Shown: one piece after another, positions 34,095 through 46,049 of the stretch
Position numbering within the stretch: the first letter of the stretch is position 1
Layout of the letters: each line of letters begins with the position of its first letter
DNA from: Monodelphis domestica
Lineage: Eukaryota; Chordata; Mammalia; Didelphimorphia; Didelphidae
DNA length: 64,000 bases
Direction: 5' to 3'
NCBI RefSeq assembly: GCF_027887165.1
Contig: NC_077228.1
Location: forward strand, 385,194,456-385,258,455
Translations under genes and position numbers: made by a program
The notes under the pieces: generated by a model
The model's database searches: none
What the model was told of the DNA's origin: nothing
The model's input: the letters and a program-made list of their open reading frames with translations, nothing else

Positions 34095-34965
34095 ATGGCA
34101 AAAAACTACCAGAGGAAAAAAATGTTATTTAATTTTTATGTTTATTTCAACTCTAAGGTACCACTTTAACCTATCAGATTGGCCAACATGACAGAAAAGG
34201 AAAATGATAAATGTTAGAGGGTTCTTGAGAAAATTTGGACACTAATACACTGTTGGTGGAGTTGTGAACTGATCCAATCATTCTGGAGAGCAATTAGGAA
34301 CTATGCACAAAGGGTTCTAAAACTGTGTATACCCTTTGATCTAACAATACCACTATTAGGTCTTTATCTCAGAGATTTAAAAAAAAGGAAAAGGATCAAC
34401 TTACAAAAATATAGCAAGTTTTTTTATGGTAGCAAAGAATTGGAAATTGAGGTATATTAATCAACTGGGGAATGGATGAACAAGTTGTGCTATATGATTG
34501 TAATGGAATACTATTTTGCTAATAAAAATGACATGCAGGATGATTTCAGAAAAATTTAGCATGACTTACATGAACTGTTGCAGAGTGAAGTGAGTAGAAC
34601 CAGAATACTGTACACAATAACAGACATTTTATGTGATCAATAACTGTGTGTAACCTAACTATTTTCTCCAAGACAATCTCAAAGACTCATAATGAAAAAT
34701 GCCATCTACTTTCAGAGAAAGAACTGATGGAGTCTGAAAGGAGACCAAAAATACAATATTTCACTTTCATGCTTTGTGGTTTTTGTTTGTTTGTTTGTTT
34801 GCTTTTTGTTTTTGTTCTAATTCTCTTTCACAAAATAGCAATGTTTTATATGATTGTACATATAAAATCTATATAGGATTGTTTACTGTCTTGGTGGGGA
34901 AGAGTGAAAGAATTTAGAAACCAAAACTTTTAAAAGTGTTAAACATTGTTTTAACATATAATTTT
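34095..34965 (+). mobile_element. Old L1 3' end (ORF2 C-terminus and 3' UTR)
   Basis: 5'-truncated L1. 'CTATCAGATTGGCCAACATG', 'ATACACTGTTGGTGGAGTTG', 'GGGAATGGATGAACAAGTTG', 'AATGGAATACTATTTTGCTA' and 'GCAGAGTGAAGTGAGTAGAA' encode the worn ORF2 C-terminal region. A 3' UTR follows with a GTTT-repeat stretch (about 34787-34815) and a tail near 34960. It belongs to a different, older subfamily than the element at 40409-46840. Confidence 0.75.
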
Positions 34966-34982
34966 ATAAATTTGAAAACATT

Positions 34983-35060
34983 AGTCTAAGATGAGGTCTA
35001 TAGACTTCACCAGACTGCCAATGAGGACTGTGTTTTTAAAATAATTAAGAATACCTGGTA
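34983..35060 (+). repeat. hAT-type element fragment
   Basis: 'GAGGTCTATAGACTTCACCA' then 'GACTGCCAATGAGGACTGTG' and 'ATTAAGAATACCTGG', the right-hand part of the family at 25741-25953. Confidence 0.45.
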
Positions 35061-35314
35061 TCTGCTCCATTATATCCAGTCATGTATATAAAACAGCACT
35101 CAGTGTCCATTCTGTGAAACTAGTTTCACAAAGTCCTCTGAAATTTGTTTCTATTTGTCTTATCTCATTAAAAACAACTTAAATATAAATGCCCTGTGGT
35201 TTCATTGCTGCATGAATCCATCTTTCTTATAATTTATAGTCTAACAAACTTTACTGAGGCTCAGGGAAGTTTTTAGTTTCAGAGACAGAATTTGCATTTG
35301 GATATTTATGACTT

Positions 35315-35572
35315 GTGGAAACTAGATGGTACAATGAGTAAAGTGCAGGGTCTAGAATCAGAAAGATTCATCTTCTTGAGTTAAAATTTGGCTTCAGACA
35401 CTTCCTATCTACATAGCAAAATCACTTAACTGGGCAAATCATTTAACCCTTTTTGTCTCAGTTTCCTTATTTGTAAAATGAGCTGGAGAAGGAAATGGCA
35501 AACCACTCCAATATCTTTGCCAAGAAAACCCTAAATGGGATCACAAAGAGTTTGATACAATTAAAAAATAAC
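35315..35572 (+). repeat. MAR1-like CORE-SINE
   Basis: 'AACTAGATGGTACAATGAGT', 'CTAGAATCAGAAAGATTCAT', 'GAGAAGGAAATGGCAAACCA', 'CTCCAATATCTTTGCCAAGA'. The tail is worn. Confidence 0.85.
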
Positions 35573-36404
35573 TGACTGAAATTCACTGCGATAAGCCAAC
35601 CATTCTATTTGCTCATCCATACTGCTTTTATATAATCTTTTACAAGGAAGTATAATGATACTTTTTGTATGTTTATATTTCTAGTAAGTACCCATTTCAG
35701 AAGGTACCAACTTCAAGAAAAAAGTATACTTTGATTAAGATTTTGCAAAATGAATATAATTTTTCAGACCATAAGTCTCAGTTTGGGGTTCAAAAATATG
35801 GTCTTTCTTATTCTAAATTCCTATCTAGTGTCAGTTTCTTGAAGATATTTTTACAACATACCTGGTCATGCATGTATTAAGTATTTTCCTGAATCTCCAT
35901 TCCCTATGGTCAAAGTGTTGTACTAGGCTTTAATACATCAATTAAAAAGAAGAAATAGATTTTTTAACCTCAATATCTGATTCAGGTGCTCAAAGAGATA
36001 GACTTACATTGGATCCCTTTCCCTAGTAGGTGTATTATAGAAAGATTAAATAGTGTGTAAGGCTCCAGGCCTTCTACAGCAAAAGAAAGCACATGATATT
36101 GCTGGCAGTGCTCACAAGAGGAAAGCTAAAATACAAGAAGATATGTTTCATTTTATGTTGGAGTTTTTTTTGGTCAGATAAATGAAGTAATGTAACACTA
36201 TGCCCCATAACTTCAGATTCCATGAAGAAACAGAACTAATGTGTGCCAAAATGTTTCTTATGAAACCAGTACTTGTTAAATCATTTCTTTACTGGACTGA
36301 CCTAGCTATATAAATTGATATATGCCAACTTTTCTAAGAGAAAACATAAAACACCTAGGCAGTAGAAATAAATATATTTTCATGGGAACTGGCTGGAGAT
36401 AGTT
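35573..36404. other. No recognised element
   Basis: AT-rich unique sequence. A 71-codon plus-strand ORF at 35665 has no recognisable domain. Confidence 0.4.
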
Positions 36405-36640
36405 GTTGTTCATCATCAACCAATGACATCACAAGATGATGTTTTGATTTATGCATAATTAGATTTAAGCAAGGCAGAATTGTAGAGTCATTAGCCTCCC
36501 TCTCTCTTCCAGAATTATTAATGTCTGGTGGCAAGACAAAAGTCAGGAAGATTGATGATGATCTGGGATGCAGTAGATGACTCTGGCATCTTCAAAGTCT
36601 GACTAAGCTCTAAGATTCCCAAAGAGCCTACTTCAGTTGC
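36405..36640 (+). repeat. Recurrent repeat, family not named
   Basis: 'CAACCAATGACATCACAAG', 'GCATAATTAGATTTAAGCAA', 'GTCATTAGCCTCCCTCTCTC', TTCCAGA, GTCTGGTGGCAAGACAAAAGT. A reverse copy of the same order lies at 53460-53600. It resembles a widespread marsupial repeat with a 'GAGGACCAATGACATCA' head, but I cannot name it with confidence. Confidence 0.55.
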
Positions 36641-36973
36641 TTTCATCACCATTGGAACAAATTGTTCTCATCCATCTACTCCAGTGGGGTATCTTTACAT
36701 GTTTGGAGTAGACATTTCCTTAACTCACCAAAAGGTTTGAAACTTGTTTTTTATTTTAAGCCAAGGTAGTTTTACCAGGATCTGACCTCTGTGAATGCTT
36801 CAACTTCTTGGAGTTGAGAGTGAGGAGCTGAGGAGAGAGTTGGGTGAAAGGTAGAGTTAGTACATCTTTTTGAATATTAATACTTCTTTTTGGTTGCCTA
36901 GTAGAGGTAAAACAGGAGAGATGGGCATGGCTAAGAGGTTGCATAGTTAGCATTGACCACAAGAATAAATCTG
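36641..36973. other. No recognised element
   Basis: Possibly the 3' continuation of the preceding repeat. Otherwise unassigned. Confidence 0.3.
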
Positions 36974-37163
36974 ATGCAGCATGATACCACTGGAAAAAAC
37001 ACTGGATTTGTAAGAGTCAGGGGAGCTAGGTTTAAATCTTTATTTTGCTATTTATTCAGTAAGCACTTAACCTCTCTGAGGTTGTTTATTCATATTAAAA
37101 TGAGGAATTTTTCCAGATGATTTCTTAGATCCCTTCTGGCTATAAATATATCATTCCATGAAT
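36974..37163 (+). repeat. MIR-type SINE
   Basis: 'AAACACTGGATTTGTAAGAG', 'CACTTAACCTCTCTGAGGTT', 'AGATGATTTCTTAGATCCCT', 'TCTGGCTATAAATATATCAT'. Confidence 0.7.
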
Positions 37164-37379
37164 CTATGCAAAATTTGTAGATCACTATTTTTTTTAACAG
37201 AGAGGCATCAATAGAAAACTCAATAAATATCCTGGAATTGATAATAAATAGAATGCATTTGAAAATGGTGTTCCAGTCTACAGCAGGGGATACTTTTCCC
37301 TGGATCCAAATATTCAGAGCATTCCCTTCACTCCAAAATGAAGATTCTTACACAAAACTGGGGTTGATTGCCTTAGGTA

Positions 37380-38033
37380 TGTGGAGATTGGATTTAGCTC
37401 TCCCCTAATTGTAACAGTGAAGATACTTAGCTCTTCCTTTATTGTGAAGATTAAATTGTAATCCCCTATCTATTTTTAGATTTTAATCCCCAAAGTGTTA
37501 ACTCAGTATTTAAAGTAGATCTACCCATTTTAACAACAAAAAGGTGTGAACTAACTACAAAAAGGTGTGAACTAATGACAAAAAAGGTATGAACACCCAT
37601 TTCATACATTGAGTGGCAGGTCTGTAACCCACTTGTAAAAGAATGGGCAGTCCTGGAGAGGAGTGTCTGGTGAGTTAGTAGACAAAATTTAAGGAAGGTG
37701 ACACAAGAGAAAAAGGTCTTTAAATAAAGGAAACAGAGGTACAAAAGGAAGGATTGATAGATCAAGATCATTCAGTCACTTGGAGTTGGATTGGAAGAAG
37801 ACACTGAGTTGTAGCAAAGAGAGACACTTGAGAAGAGACTGGAAGATAGACACTCAAACTTGGAGTGAGGACACTGTGGCTGTGGAACTGGAACCCTGAA
37901 GGAGATTATGCAGGAGACCTCAGACTGCTTTCCTTTTAGATGGTCACCATGTAGTTTCCTTGCTTTTTTGGAGGTGTGAACCTCCTAGAAAGGCCCAATG
38001 TCTTGAGACTCCTTTCCCCTGGCTGGGACTTAG

Positions 38034-38129
<96 letters not shown>

Positions 38130-38270
38130 TTTCTGTCTTCCTTAATATCTTTCCTCTATTGTAAAATAAACTACCATTAATTCCATTTACTTTAGTAATT
38201 CAGTTTGGGATTTGGAAATTAAATCCCTGGTGACCAGGGACTCAGAGTCCAACCATAAAAATATTTAACT
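37380..38270 (+). mobile_element. Solo LTR of an endogenous retrovirus, with an expanded CT tract (fossil)
   Basis: An 891-bp LTR homologous along its length to 4755-5572. It starts TGTGGAGATTGG. The right end is placed by homology at a worn terminus, with flanks GGTA (37376-37379) and GGTG (38271-38274), a 4-bp duplication with one mismatch. Inside are a three-fold tandem of about 22 bp ('AAAAAGGTGTGAACTAA', 37540-37595) and a 92-bp CT repeat. No internal region is present. It is moderately old. Confidence 0.75.
38036..38127. repeat. (CT)n microsatellite inside an LTR
   Basis: 46 uninterrupted CT units, located where the sister LTR at 4755-5572 has only a short CT/TTTC-rich stretch (near 5425-5445). 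Confidence 0.97.
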
Positions 38271-38274
38271 GGTG

Positions 38275-38785
38275 TTAAGTAAAAGTTTCTTGTAGTTCAG
38301 AACAAAGGGGGAAGAAAAGAAAAAATGAGTACTAAGTTCTGGCCTTTATAGGAAACATTTGACTCTAGGACAAATTGTTGGAGATTAGTAATATAATATG
38401 CCTTCACTTCTCATTATCAGATCTATCTTTTTTTCATATATTTCAATAATATTGTGGATGAAAGTCTAAACAAGAAAATTATCTAAGTCCTTTTCTTTGT
38501 AGAATGTAATTATCAAGAATAAAAATCTATCTGAAAGTTCACTAAATATTTAGAAAGATAGGAGAATGATCATAGAAGAGAATAAAATGCATACCTGAGA
38601 GTGGTTTGAAGGACTTCTGAACAATTGTGAATTTATTAAATTTGCTGGATCAGAAACTGAAATGTGGGTTTTCCTGAGCTGTGATGGGACCACTAATACA
38701 GAAGAGTCTACAACTCTCATATTTCAGTGAATTCTAGAATATTTTTGAGGAAGTCCATGATGCAAATTCTGTGATAATAATATCA
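38275..38785. other. No recognised element
   Basis: AT-rich unique sequence. Confidence 0.35.
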
Positions 38786-39045
38786 TCAACAAGAAGCAAC
38801 CAAATGGTTCAGTTGATGGAGTGCAGGTTCTAGAGCCAGGAAAACCCATGTTTAGATCCAGATTGTTATATCCTAGGTGGTCAAGTGTCTTAACACTGTT
38901 TGTTTCAGTTTCCCCATTCATAAAATGAGTTGGAGAAGGAAAAAGCAGACCACTCCAGTATCTTGGCCAAAAAAAAAAAAACACCAAATGGAGCCACAGA
39001 ATCAGGCATAACTGAAATGATTGAACAATAACCACAACAAAGTAT
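38786..39045 (+). repeat. MAR1-like CORE-SINE
   Basis: 'AACCAAATGGTTCAGTTGAT', 'GTTCTAGAGCCAGGAAAACC', 'AAATGAGTTGGAGAAGGAAA', 'CCAGTATCTTGGCCAAAAAA', and the tail AACAATAACCACAACAAAG. Confidence 0.85.
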
Positions 39046-39114
39046 CACAAACACTGTTAAAACATAAATACATTTTTGTGTGTAGAAGACAACTGACAGA
39101 GAAAATAATCTGAA

Positions 39115-39255
39115 GTAACTAGTTTCCCCTAAACTGGAAGTCTTTAAACAAAAACTGGATGACTACTTGTATGCTAAGTTGTGAATGGGTTTCTTGGTTA
39201 GCTATAGTTTGCTTTAGTTGACTTTTGAGGTTCTTTCCAACTCTGGGATTTTTGA
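39115..39255 (+). repeat. CR1/L3-type LINE 3' end
   Basis: 'TGGAAGTCTTTAAACAAAAA', 'CTGGATGACTACTTGTATGC' and 'TTCTTTCCAACTCTGGGATT' are the last part of the CR1-type consensus pattern. Confidence 0.55.
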
Positions 39256-39289
39256 ACATTTGGGTTACAATTTTATCATGCTGTGGACA

Positions 39290-39535
39290 TATTCAAAAGG
39301 AATTGTGCAGTGATCAAGAGTACTGGAAGTGGAGTCAGGAAGACTAGAATTCAAATCCTGAATTAGACACTTACTAGTTATACAACCTTGGACAAACCAC
39401 TTAACCTCTGTCAGTCTCAGTTTTCTAATATATAAAATGGGGAAAGCAGTTTCTACCTTACAGCTATAGTAAGGATGCAATGACATGTATTCATCATTTT
39501 CAAACCTTAAATAAATGTTATTACTGTTATTATTA
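39290..39535 (+). repeat. MIR/THER-type SINE, near full length
   Basis: 'GAGTCAGGAAGACTAGAATT', 'TTAGACACTTACTAGTTATA', 'ACCTTACAGCTATAGTAAGG', 'TTTTCAAACCTTAAATAAAT', and the tail TTATTATTATTAT. Confidence 0.75.
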
Positions 39536-39774
39536 TTATAATTCCATTAGACAAGATAGCATGTTTTAGAGGCTATTCTGTTCTATTTTATCCCCATTAA
39601 AGTGTCTATCACAGAATCATATACAAGTGTACAATGGAAAATAAAATTTAATTATTTATTTCCATTGTTGTGAATATATTACATGGCAACATTGAACAGA
39701 ATCAACCTTGTGAGTCTAAAGTTATCAATTAAATTTCTTTTGCATCTCTATTTGGACATTAACAAATTTGCATC

Positions 39775-39965
39775 TTCATAAAACTTTAGAGTTTGTACAG
39801 ACCATAGAAATTACATAATTGAAGCCTTTAATTTTACAAATGATGATGAAACTGAAATTCACAAAGGTCAAGGGCCCTGCCTAACTCAAGGTTCCACTAC
39901 CAATTGGTAATAGAACCAGGATCTGAATAAACTGTTCTGACTCTATATGCTGATACTTTGCTCAG
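39775..39965 (-). repeat. MIR-type SINE
   Basis: 'AAACTTTAGAGTTTGTACAG', 'ATGATGATGAAACTGAAATT', 'GTAATAGAACCAGGATCTGA'. Confidence 0.55.
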
Positions 39966-40362
39966 GAAAAAGTGTTTGGATATTTTCCTGGCTAGTGGTT
40001 TGTTTTCTTATTGTTTTATCACAATGGGACCCATATATTCCTTTTTCCTTCATTACCCACAAAATGCCAATGAAGTAATCCACACATTTCTGATTTTTTT
40101 AAAACTTTACCATCTGTCTTAGAATTGAGACTAAGGGAAGGAAAGAATGTAAATCACAAAATGTCAGAAAATAACTGTAAAAAGTTATCTATACATGTAA
40201 TTGAACAAAGAGTTGAACACAAAGAATTGGCCACAACCAAACAATAACAAAATGGATCCAAGTTCATTATAATAGCAACAAAACCAATAAGAAGCAGAAA
40301 GGAGTTAGCAAAAAAAAAAAGGAGTTAGCAAAAAAAAAGTTAGGACTAGGAAAGATAAAATG
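39966..40362. other. No named element; short tandem duplication
   Basis: About 40300-40338 holds GGAGTTAGC followed by an A-run, twice in tandem. The rest is unassigned. Confidence 0.45.
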
Positions 40363-40755
40363 TGTAAGGAATTAAAATTAAAGGTTTGAATAAATATATG
40401 AGAATTCTTTTTTTTAATTTTATAATATTTTATTTGATCATTTCCAAGCATTATTCATTAAAGACAAAGATCATTTTCTTTTCCTCCCCTCCACCCCCCA
40501 TAGCCGACACGTGATTCCACTGGGTAGCACATGTGTTCTGGATTTGAACCCATTGCCATGTTGTTAGTATTTGCATTAGAGTGTTCCTTTAGAGTCTCTC
40601 CACTGTCATGTCCCCTCAACTGCTGTAGTCAGGCATTTGCTTTTCCTCGGTGTTTCTACTCCCACAGTTTGTCCTCTGCTTATGAATAGTGTTTTTTCTC
40701 CTAGATCCCTGCAGATTGTTCAGGGACATTACACCGCCACTAATGGAGAAGTCCA

Positions 40756-43700
40756 TTACGTTCGATTATACCACAGTGTATTAGTCTCTGTGTATAATGT
40801 TCTCCTGGTTCTGCTCCTCTCGCTCTGCATCACTTCCTGGAGGTTGTTCCAGTCTCCATGGAATTCCTCCACTTTATTATTCCTTTTAGCACAATAGTAT
40901 TCCATCACCAACATATACCACAATATGTTCAGCCATTCCCCAATTGATGGGCATCCCCTCATTTTCCAGTTTTTGGCCACCACAAAGAGCGCAGCTATGA
41001 ATATTCTTGTACAAGTCTTTTTCCTTATTATCTCTTTGAGGTACAAACCCAGTAGTGCTATGGCTGGATCAAAAAAATTCTTTTATTGCCCTTTGGGCAT
41101 AGTTCCAAATTGCCCTACAGAATGGTTGGATCAATTCACAACTCCACCAGCAATGAATTAATGTCCCTACTTTGCCACATCCCCTCCAGCATTCATTACT
41201 TTCCTTTGCTATCATGTTAGCCAATCTGCTAGGTGTGAGGTGATACCTCAGAGTTGTTTTGATTTGCATCTCTCTAATTGTAAGAGATGTAGAACACTTC
41301 CTCATGTGCTTATTAATAATTTTGATTTCTTTATCTGAGAACTGCCTATCTATGTCCCTTGCCCATTTATCAATTGGAGAATGGCTTGATTTTTTGTACA
41401 GTTGATTTAGCTCTTTATAAATATGAGTAATTAAACCTTTGTCAGAGGTTTCTATGAAGATTTTTTCCCAATTTGTTGTTTCCCTTCTGATTTTAGTTAC
41501 ATTGGTTTTGTTTGTACAAAAGCTTTTTAATTTGATGTAGTCGAAATTATTTATTTTACATTTTGTGATTCTTTCTATGTCTTGCTTGGTTTTAAAGTCT
41601 TTGCCCTCCCAAAGGTCTGACAGGTATACTATTCTGTGTTTACCCAATTTACTTCTGGTTTCCTTCTTTATGTTTACATCATTCACCCATTTTGAATTTA
41701 TCTTGGTGTAGGGTGTGAGGTGTTGATCTATTCCTCATCTCTCCCACACTGTCTTCCAATTTTCCCAGCAGTTTGTATCGAATAGTGGATTTTTGTCCCA
41801 AAAGCTGGGATCTTTGGGTTTATCGTATACTGTCTTGCTGAGGTCGCTTGCCCCCAGTCTATTCCACTGATCCTCCTTTCTGTCTCTTAGCCAGTACCAA
41901 ATTGTTTTGATGACTGCTGCTTTGTAATATAGTTTAAGGTCTGGGACTGCAAGGCCTCCATCATTTGTGTTTTTTTTTTCATTATTTCCCTGGATATCCT
42001 TGATCTTTTGTTATTCCAAATGAACTTTGTTATGTTTTTTTCTAAATCAGTAAAGAAATTTTTGGGGAGTTCAATGGGTATGGCACTAAATAGATAAATA
42101 AGTTTGGGTAGGATGGTCATTTTTATTATATTGGCTCGTCCTATCCATGAGCAGTTAATGTTTTTCCAATTGCTCAAGTCTAGTTTTAGTTGCGTGGAGA
42201 GTGTTTTGTAGTTGTGTTCATATAGTTCCTGTGTTTGTCTCGGGAGGTAGATTCCTAAGTATTTTATTTTGTCTAAGGTGATTTTGAATAGGATTTCTCT
42301 TTCTAGTTTTTGCTGCTGAGCTGTGTTGGAGATATATAGACATGCTGATGACATATGTGGGTTTATTTTGTATCCTGCAACTTTGCTAAAGTTGTTGATG
42401 ATTTCAATTAGCTTTTCGGTTGAGTCTCTAGGATTCTTTAAGTAGACCATCATGTCATCTGCAAAGAGTGATAATTTGGTCTCCTCCTTGCCTATTTTGA
42501 TGCCTTCAATTTCTTTTTCTTCTCTAATTGCTACTGCTAGTGTTTCTAGTACAATGTTAAGTAATAGAGGTGATAATGGGCATCCTTGTTTCACTCCTGA
42601 TCTTATTGGGAATGCATCTAGTTTATCCCCATTGCAGATGATATTAGCTGATAGTTTTAGATATATACTGTTTGTTATTTTTAGGAACGACCCTTCTATT
42701 CCTATGCTTTCTAGTGTTTTTAATAGGAATGGGTGTTGTATTTTATCAAAGGCTTTTTCTGTGTCTATTGAGATAATCGTGTGATTCTTGTTGGTTTGCT
42801 TATTGATGTGGTCAATTATGTGGATGGTTTTCCTAATATTGAACCAGCCCTGCATCCCTGGTATAAATCCTACTTGATCATGGTGGATGACCCTTCTGAT
42901 CACTTGCTGGAGTCTTTTTGCTAGTATCCTATTTAAGATTTTTGCATCTATATTCATTAGGGAGATTGGTCTATAGTTTTCTTTCTCTGTTTTTGACCTG
43001 CCTGGTTTTGGAATCAGTACCATGTTTGTGTCATAAAAAGAGTTTGGTAGAACTCCCTCTTTGCTTATTATGTCAAATAGTTTGTATAGTATTGGGATTA
43101 ACTCTTCTCTGAATGTTTGATAGAATTCACTGGTGAATCCATCAGGCCCTGGGGATTTTTTCTTAGGAAGTTCTTTGATGGCTTGTTGGATTTCATTTTC
43201 TGATATGGGATTATTTAATAATTCTATTTCTTCTTCTGTTAGTCTAGGCAGTTTGGGTTTTTTTTATATATTCATTCATATCACCTAAATTGGTGTATTT
43301 ATTGCCATATAATTGGGCAAAGTAATTTTTAATGATTGCCTTAATTTCCTCTTCATTGGAGGTGATGTCCCCCTTTTCATCTTTGATGCTGTTAATTTGC
43401 TTTTCTTCTTTCCTTTTTTAACTTAGATTGACCAGTTCTTTGTCTATTTTGTTTGTTTTTTCAAAGTACCAGCTTCTTGTCTTATTTATTAAATCAATAG
43501 TTCTATCACTTTCGATTTTATTAATTTCTCCCTTAATTTTTAGGATTTCTAGTTTGGTTTTCTGCTGGGGGGTTTTAATTTGATCGCTTTCAAGTTTTTT
43601 TATTTGCATTTCCAATTGATTGATCTCTGCTCTCCCTTGTTTGTTAATATATGCACTCAGGGATATGAATTTACCTCTGATTACCACTTTGGCTGCATCC

Positions 43701-44561
43701 CAAAAGGTCTGAAAGGATGTCTCGCCATTATCATTTTCCTCGATGAAATTATTAATTGTTTCTATGATTTCTTCTCTAACTAAATGATTTTGGAGTATCA
43801 TATTGTTTAGTTTCCAATTGGTTTTTGATTTGGTTTTCCATGTACCATTACTGATCATTATTTTTATTGCCTTGTGATCTGAAAAGGCTGCATTTATTAT
43901 TTCTTCTTTTCTACATTTGTGTGCCATGTTTCTGTGACCTAATGTATGGTCAATCTTTGTGAATGTGCCATGTGGTGCTGAGAAGAAGGTGTATTCCTTT
44001 TTATCCCTATTTATTTTTCTCCATATGTCTATTAATTCTAATTTTTCTAAGATTTCATTCACTTCTTTTACCTCTTTCTTATTTATTTTTTTATTTGATT
44101 TATCTAAATTTGATGATGGTTGGTTGAAGTCTCCCACTAATATGGTTTTACTGTCTATTTTCTTCCTTCAATTCTCCTAGTTTCTCCATTAGAAATTTGG
44201 GTGCTATATTATTTGGTGCATACATGTTGATTAGTGATATTTCCTCATTATCTAAAGTCCCTTTTAACAAAATATAATTACCTTCCCTATCTCTTTTGAT
44301 CAGGTCTATTTTTGCTTTGGCTTTATCAGATATCATGATTGCCACTCCTGTCTTCTTTCTGTCAATTGAGGCCCAGAAGGTCTCACTCCATCCTTTAATT
44401 CTGACCTTGTGGGTGTCTACCCGCCTCATGTGTGTTTCTTGAAGACAACATATGATAGGGTTTTGGATTCTAATCCATTCTGCTATTCGTCTATGTTTTA
44501 TGGGTGAGTTCATCCCATTCACGTTCAAAGTTATGACTGTCACTGGTAGACTCCCTGGCAT
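40756..44561 (-). pseudogene. L1 ORF2 (endonuclease-reverse transcriptase), broken
   Basis: ORF2 nicks target DNA and reverse-transcribes L1 RNA at the nick. The start is at 44561 (MPGSLPVTVITLNVNGM). The AP-type endonuclease shows TLNVNG, LQETHM, INMYAPN, GDFN and a C-terminal SDH. The reverse transcriptase (about 43150-41990) shows [34 protein letters not shown] and the catalytic FADD ([14 protein letters not shown]). The C-terminal Cys motif CWRGCGKVGTLIHCWWSC lies near 41170. The protein ends ETNTLWYNRT at 40756. The span is about 1,268 codons, usual for L1 ORF2. Breaks: frameshift near 44150, stop at 43418-43420, frameshift at an A8 run (43258-43265), frameshift in an A-run near 41970, TGA at 41735-41737, frameshift near 41075. 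Confidence 0.93.
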
Positions 44562-45096
44562 TTTGATATCCTTCCCTAATTCTAACCTTTCTTCTTCAGC
44601 TCTACCTTTTAGTCCAGTGATGTACTTTGAATAAATCCCCCTTGTCACCTCCCTTGATATGTTTCCCTTTCTAGTCCCTCCCTTTTTGTTCCCTCCCCCT
44701 CCCCCCTCTTCTTCCCTCCCTTTTTTGTGTTCCCTCCCCTCTACCCACCTTGGTTTTCCCTTCTCCCTTCCCTTCTTGGGTAAGATAGAATTCAAGATCG
44801 CAATGGATCTAGATGTTCTTCCCTCTAAGAGTTGATTTCCCGGAGAGTAAGGTTTAAGTAAAAACTCTCTTCCTCTCCTTCTTATAGGAGTTTTCTTCCC
44901 CTCCCCTTCCCACATGAATCTTTGTGTGAGAAAGATTATTCTATTTGGTCTTTCTTTTCCCCCTATTTACACATTACATTTTCCCCACATGTTAGTATAC
45001 ATAGATCGATATAAATGTAGTCCTTATAGAAGAGAGTTTGAGTAAAAGAAAAAGATAACATTTTTCTCCTTTTCCCTTTACTTCATATTTACCTTT

Positions 45097-46049
45097 TCAG
45101 GTATTCCATGCTCTTTGTTTTTCGATATTGAACTTTCCACAGAGCTCTGGTCTTTTCTTTGCAAAAACTTGGAAATCTTCTATTTTGTTGAATGCCCATA
45201 CTTTCCCTTGGAAGTATATAATCAGTTTTAATGGATAGCTGATTCTTGGTTGAAGGCCCAGCTCTCTTGCCTTTCTGAAAATCATGTTCCATGACTTAGT
45301 CATGCAGAGTGGAACTTGCCAGGTCTTGTGTGATCCTGATTGGCATTCCTTTATATCTAAATTGTCTTTTTCTGGCTTCTTGTAAGATTTTTTCTTTTGC
45401 TTGAAAGCTTTGGAATTTGGCAATTACATTCCTGGGAGTTGTCTTTTGGGGATTTAGTGTAGAGGGTCTTCTGTGAACTCTTTCAGTGACTGTATTGCCC
45501 TCTTGTCCTAGGATCTCTGGGCAATTTCCTTTGATTATATCTTGTATTACAATGTCGAGTTTGCTGTTTATTCCTGGCTTTCCTGGTAGTCCAATTATTC
45601 TTAAATTGTCTCTTCTCCCTCAATTTTCCAAGTCTATGACCTTGTCAGTGAGATATTTTATGTTCTCTTCTAATTTCTTGGTCTTTTGGCTTTGCTTTAT
45701 TAATTCTGGCTCGTTGTCTTTGAGTTGTCTAATTCTGACCTTTAAAGCCTGGTTTTCCTTTTCACTTTGGTCAAACTGGTTTTGTAGCTGCGTGAATTTC
45801 TTTTGCATTATTTCCCACTTTTCCTCCCAAAAGGCTTCCATCTTTTTGATCCTTTCCGATTCAGATTCTTCATGGGTTTGTGGAGAGTTTCCATTTCCTT
45901 TGGAAGCTTTTGGAGCATTTGCTTATGTTTCCTCTTCTATCTCCTCTGTATTTTGTATTTTTGCTCCATAAAATGTATCCAAAATTGCCCCCTTCTTCTT
46001 GTTTTTCTTGGAATTTTTGGGGCTTTTGTGATTCTGTGGAGTTTGCCAT
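45097..46049 (-). pseudogene. L1 ORF1 (RNA-binding chaperone), broken
   Basis: ORF1 protein binds L1 RNA as a trimer in the LINE ribonucleoprotein. The start ATG at 46049-46047 gives MANSTESQKPQKF. A coiled-coil segment is visible at 45841-45620 (KLEENIKYLTDKVIDLEN at its end). The RRM-like and C-terminal part is visible to 45097, with RNVIAKFQSFQAKEKIL and RKARELGLQPRISYPLKL (conserved ORF1 blocks) and the end FNIEKQRAWNT. The total, about 317 codons, suits an ORF1. The frame is broken several times. There is a shift in an A-rich run near 46005, a stop near 45925, an in-frame TGA at 45620-45622, and a stop/shift near 45300. No functional protein is expected. Confidence 0.85.

Noticed and set aside
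37960-38164. Two Leu-Ser repeat ORFs
   Set aside because: They are frames of the CT microsatellite inside an LTR.
42452-42784. 110-codon plus ORF and other plus-strand ORFs between 40637 and 44634
   Set aside because: They are antisense shadows of L1 ORF2.
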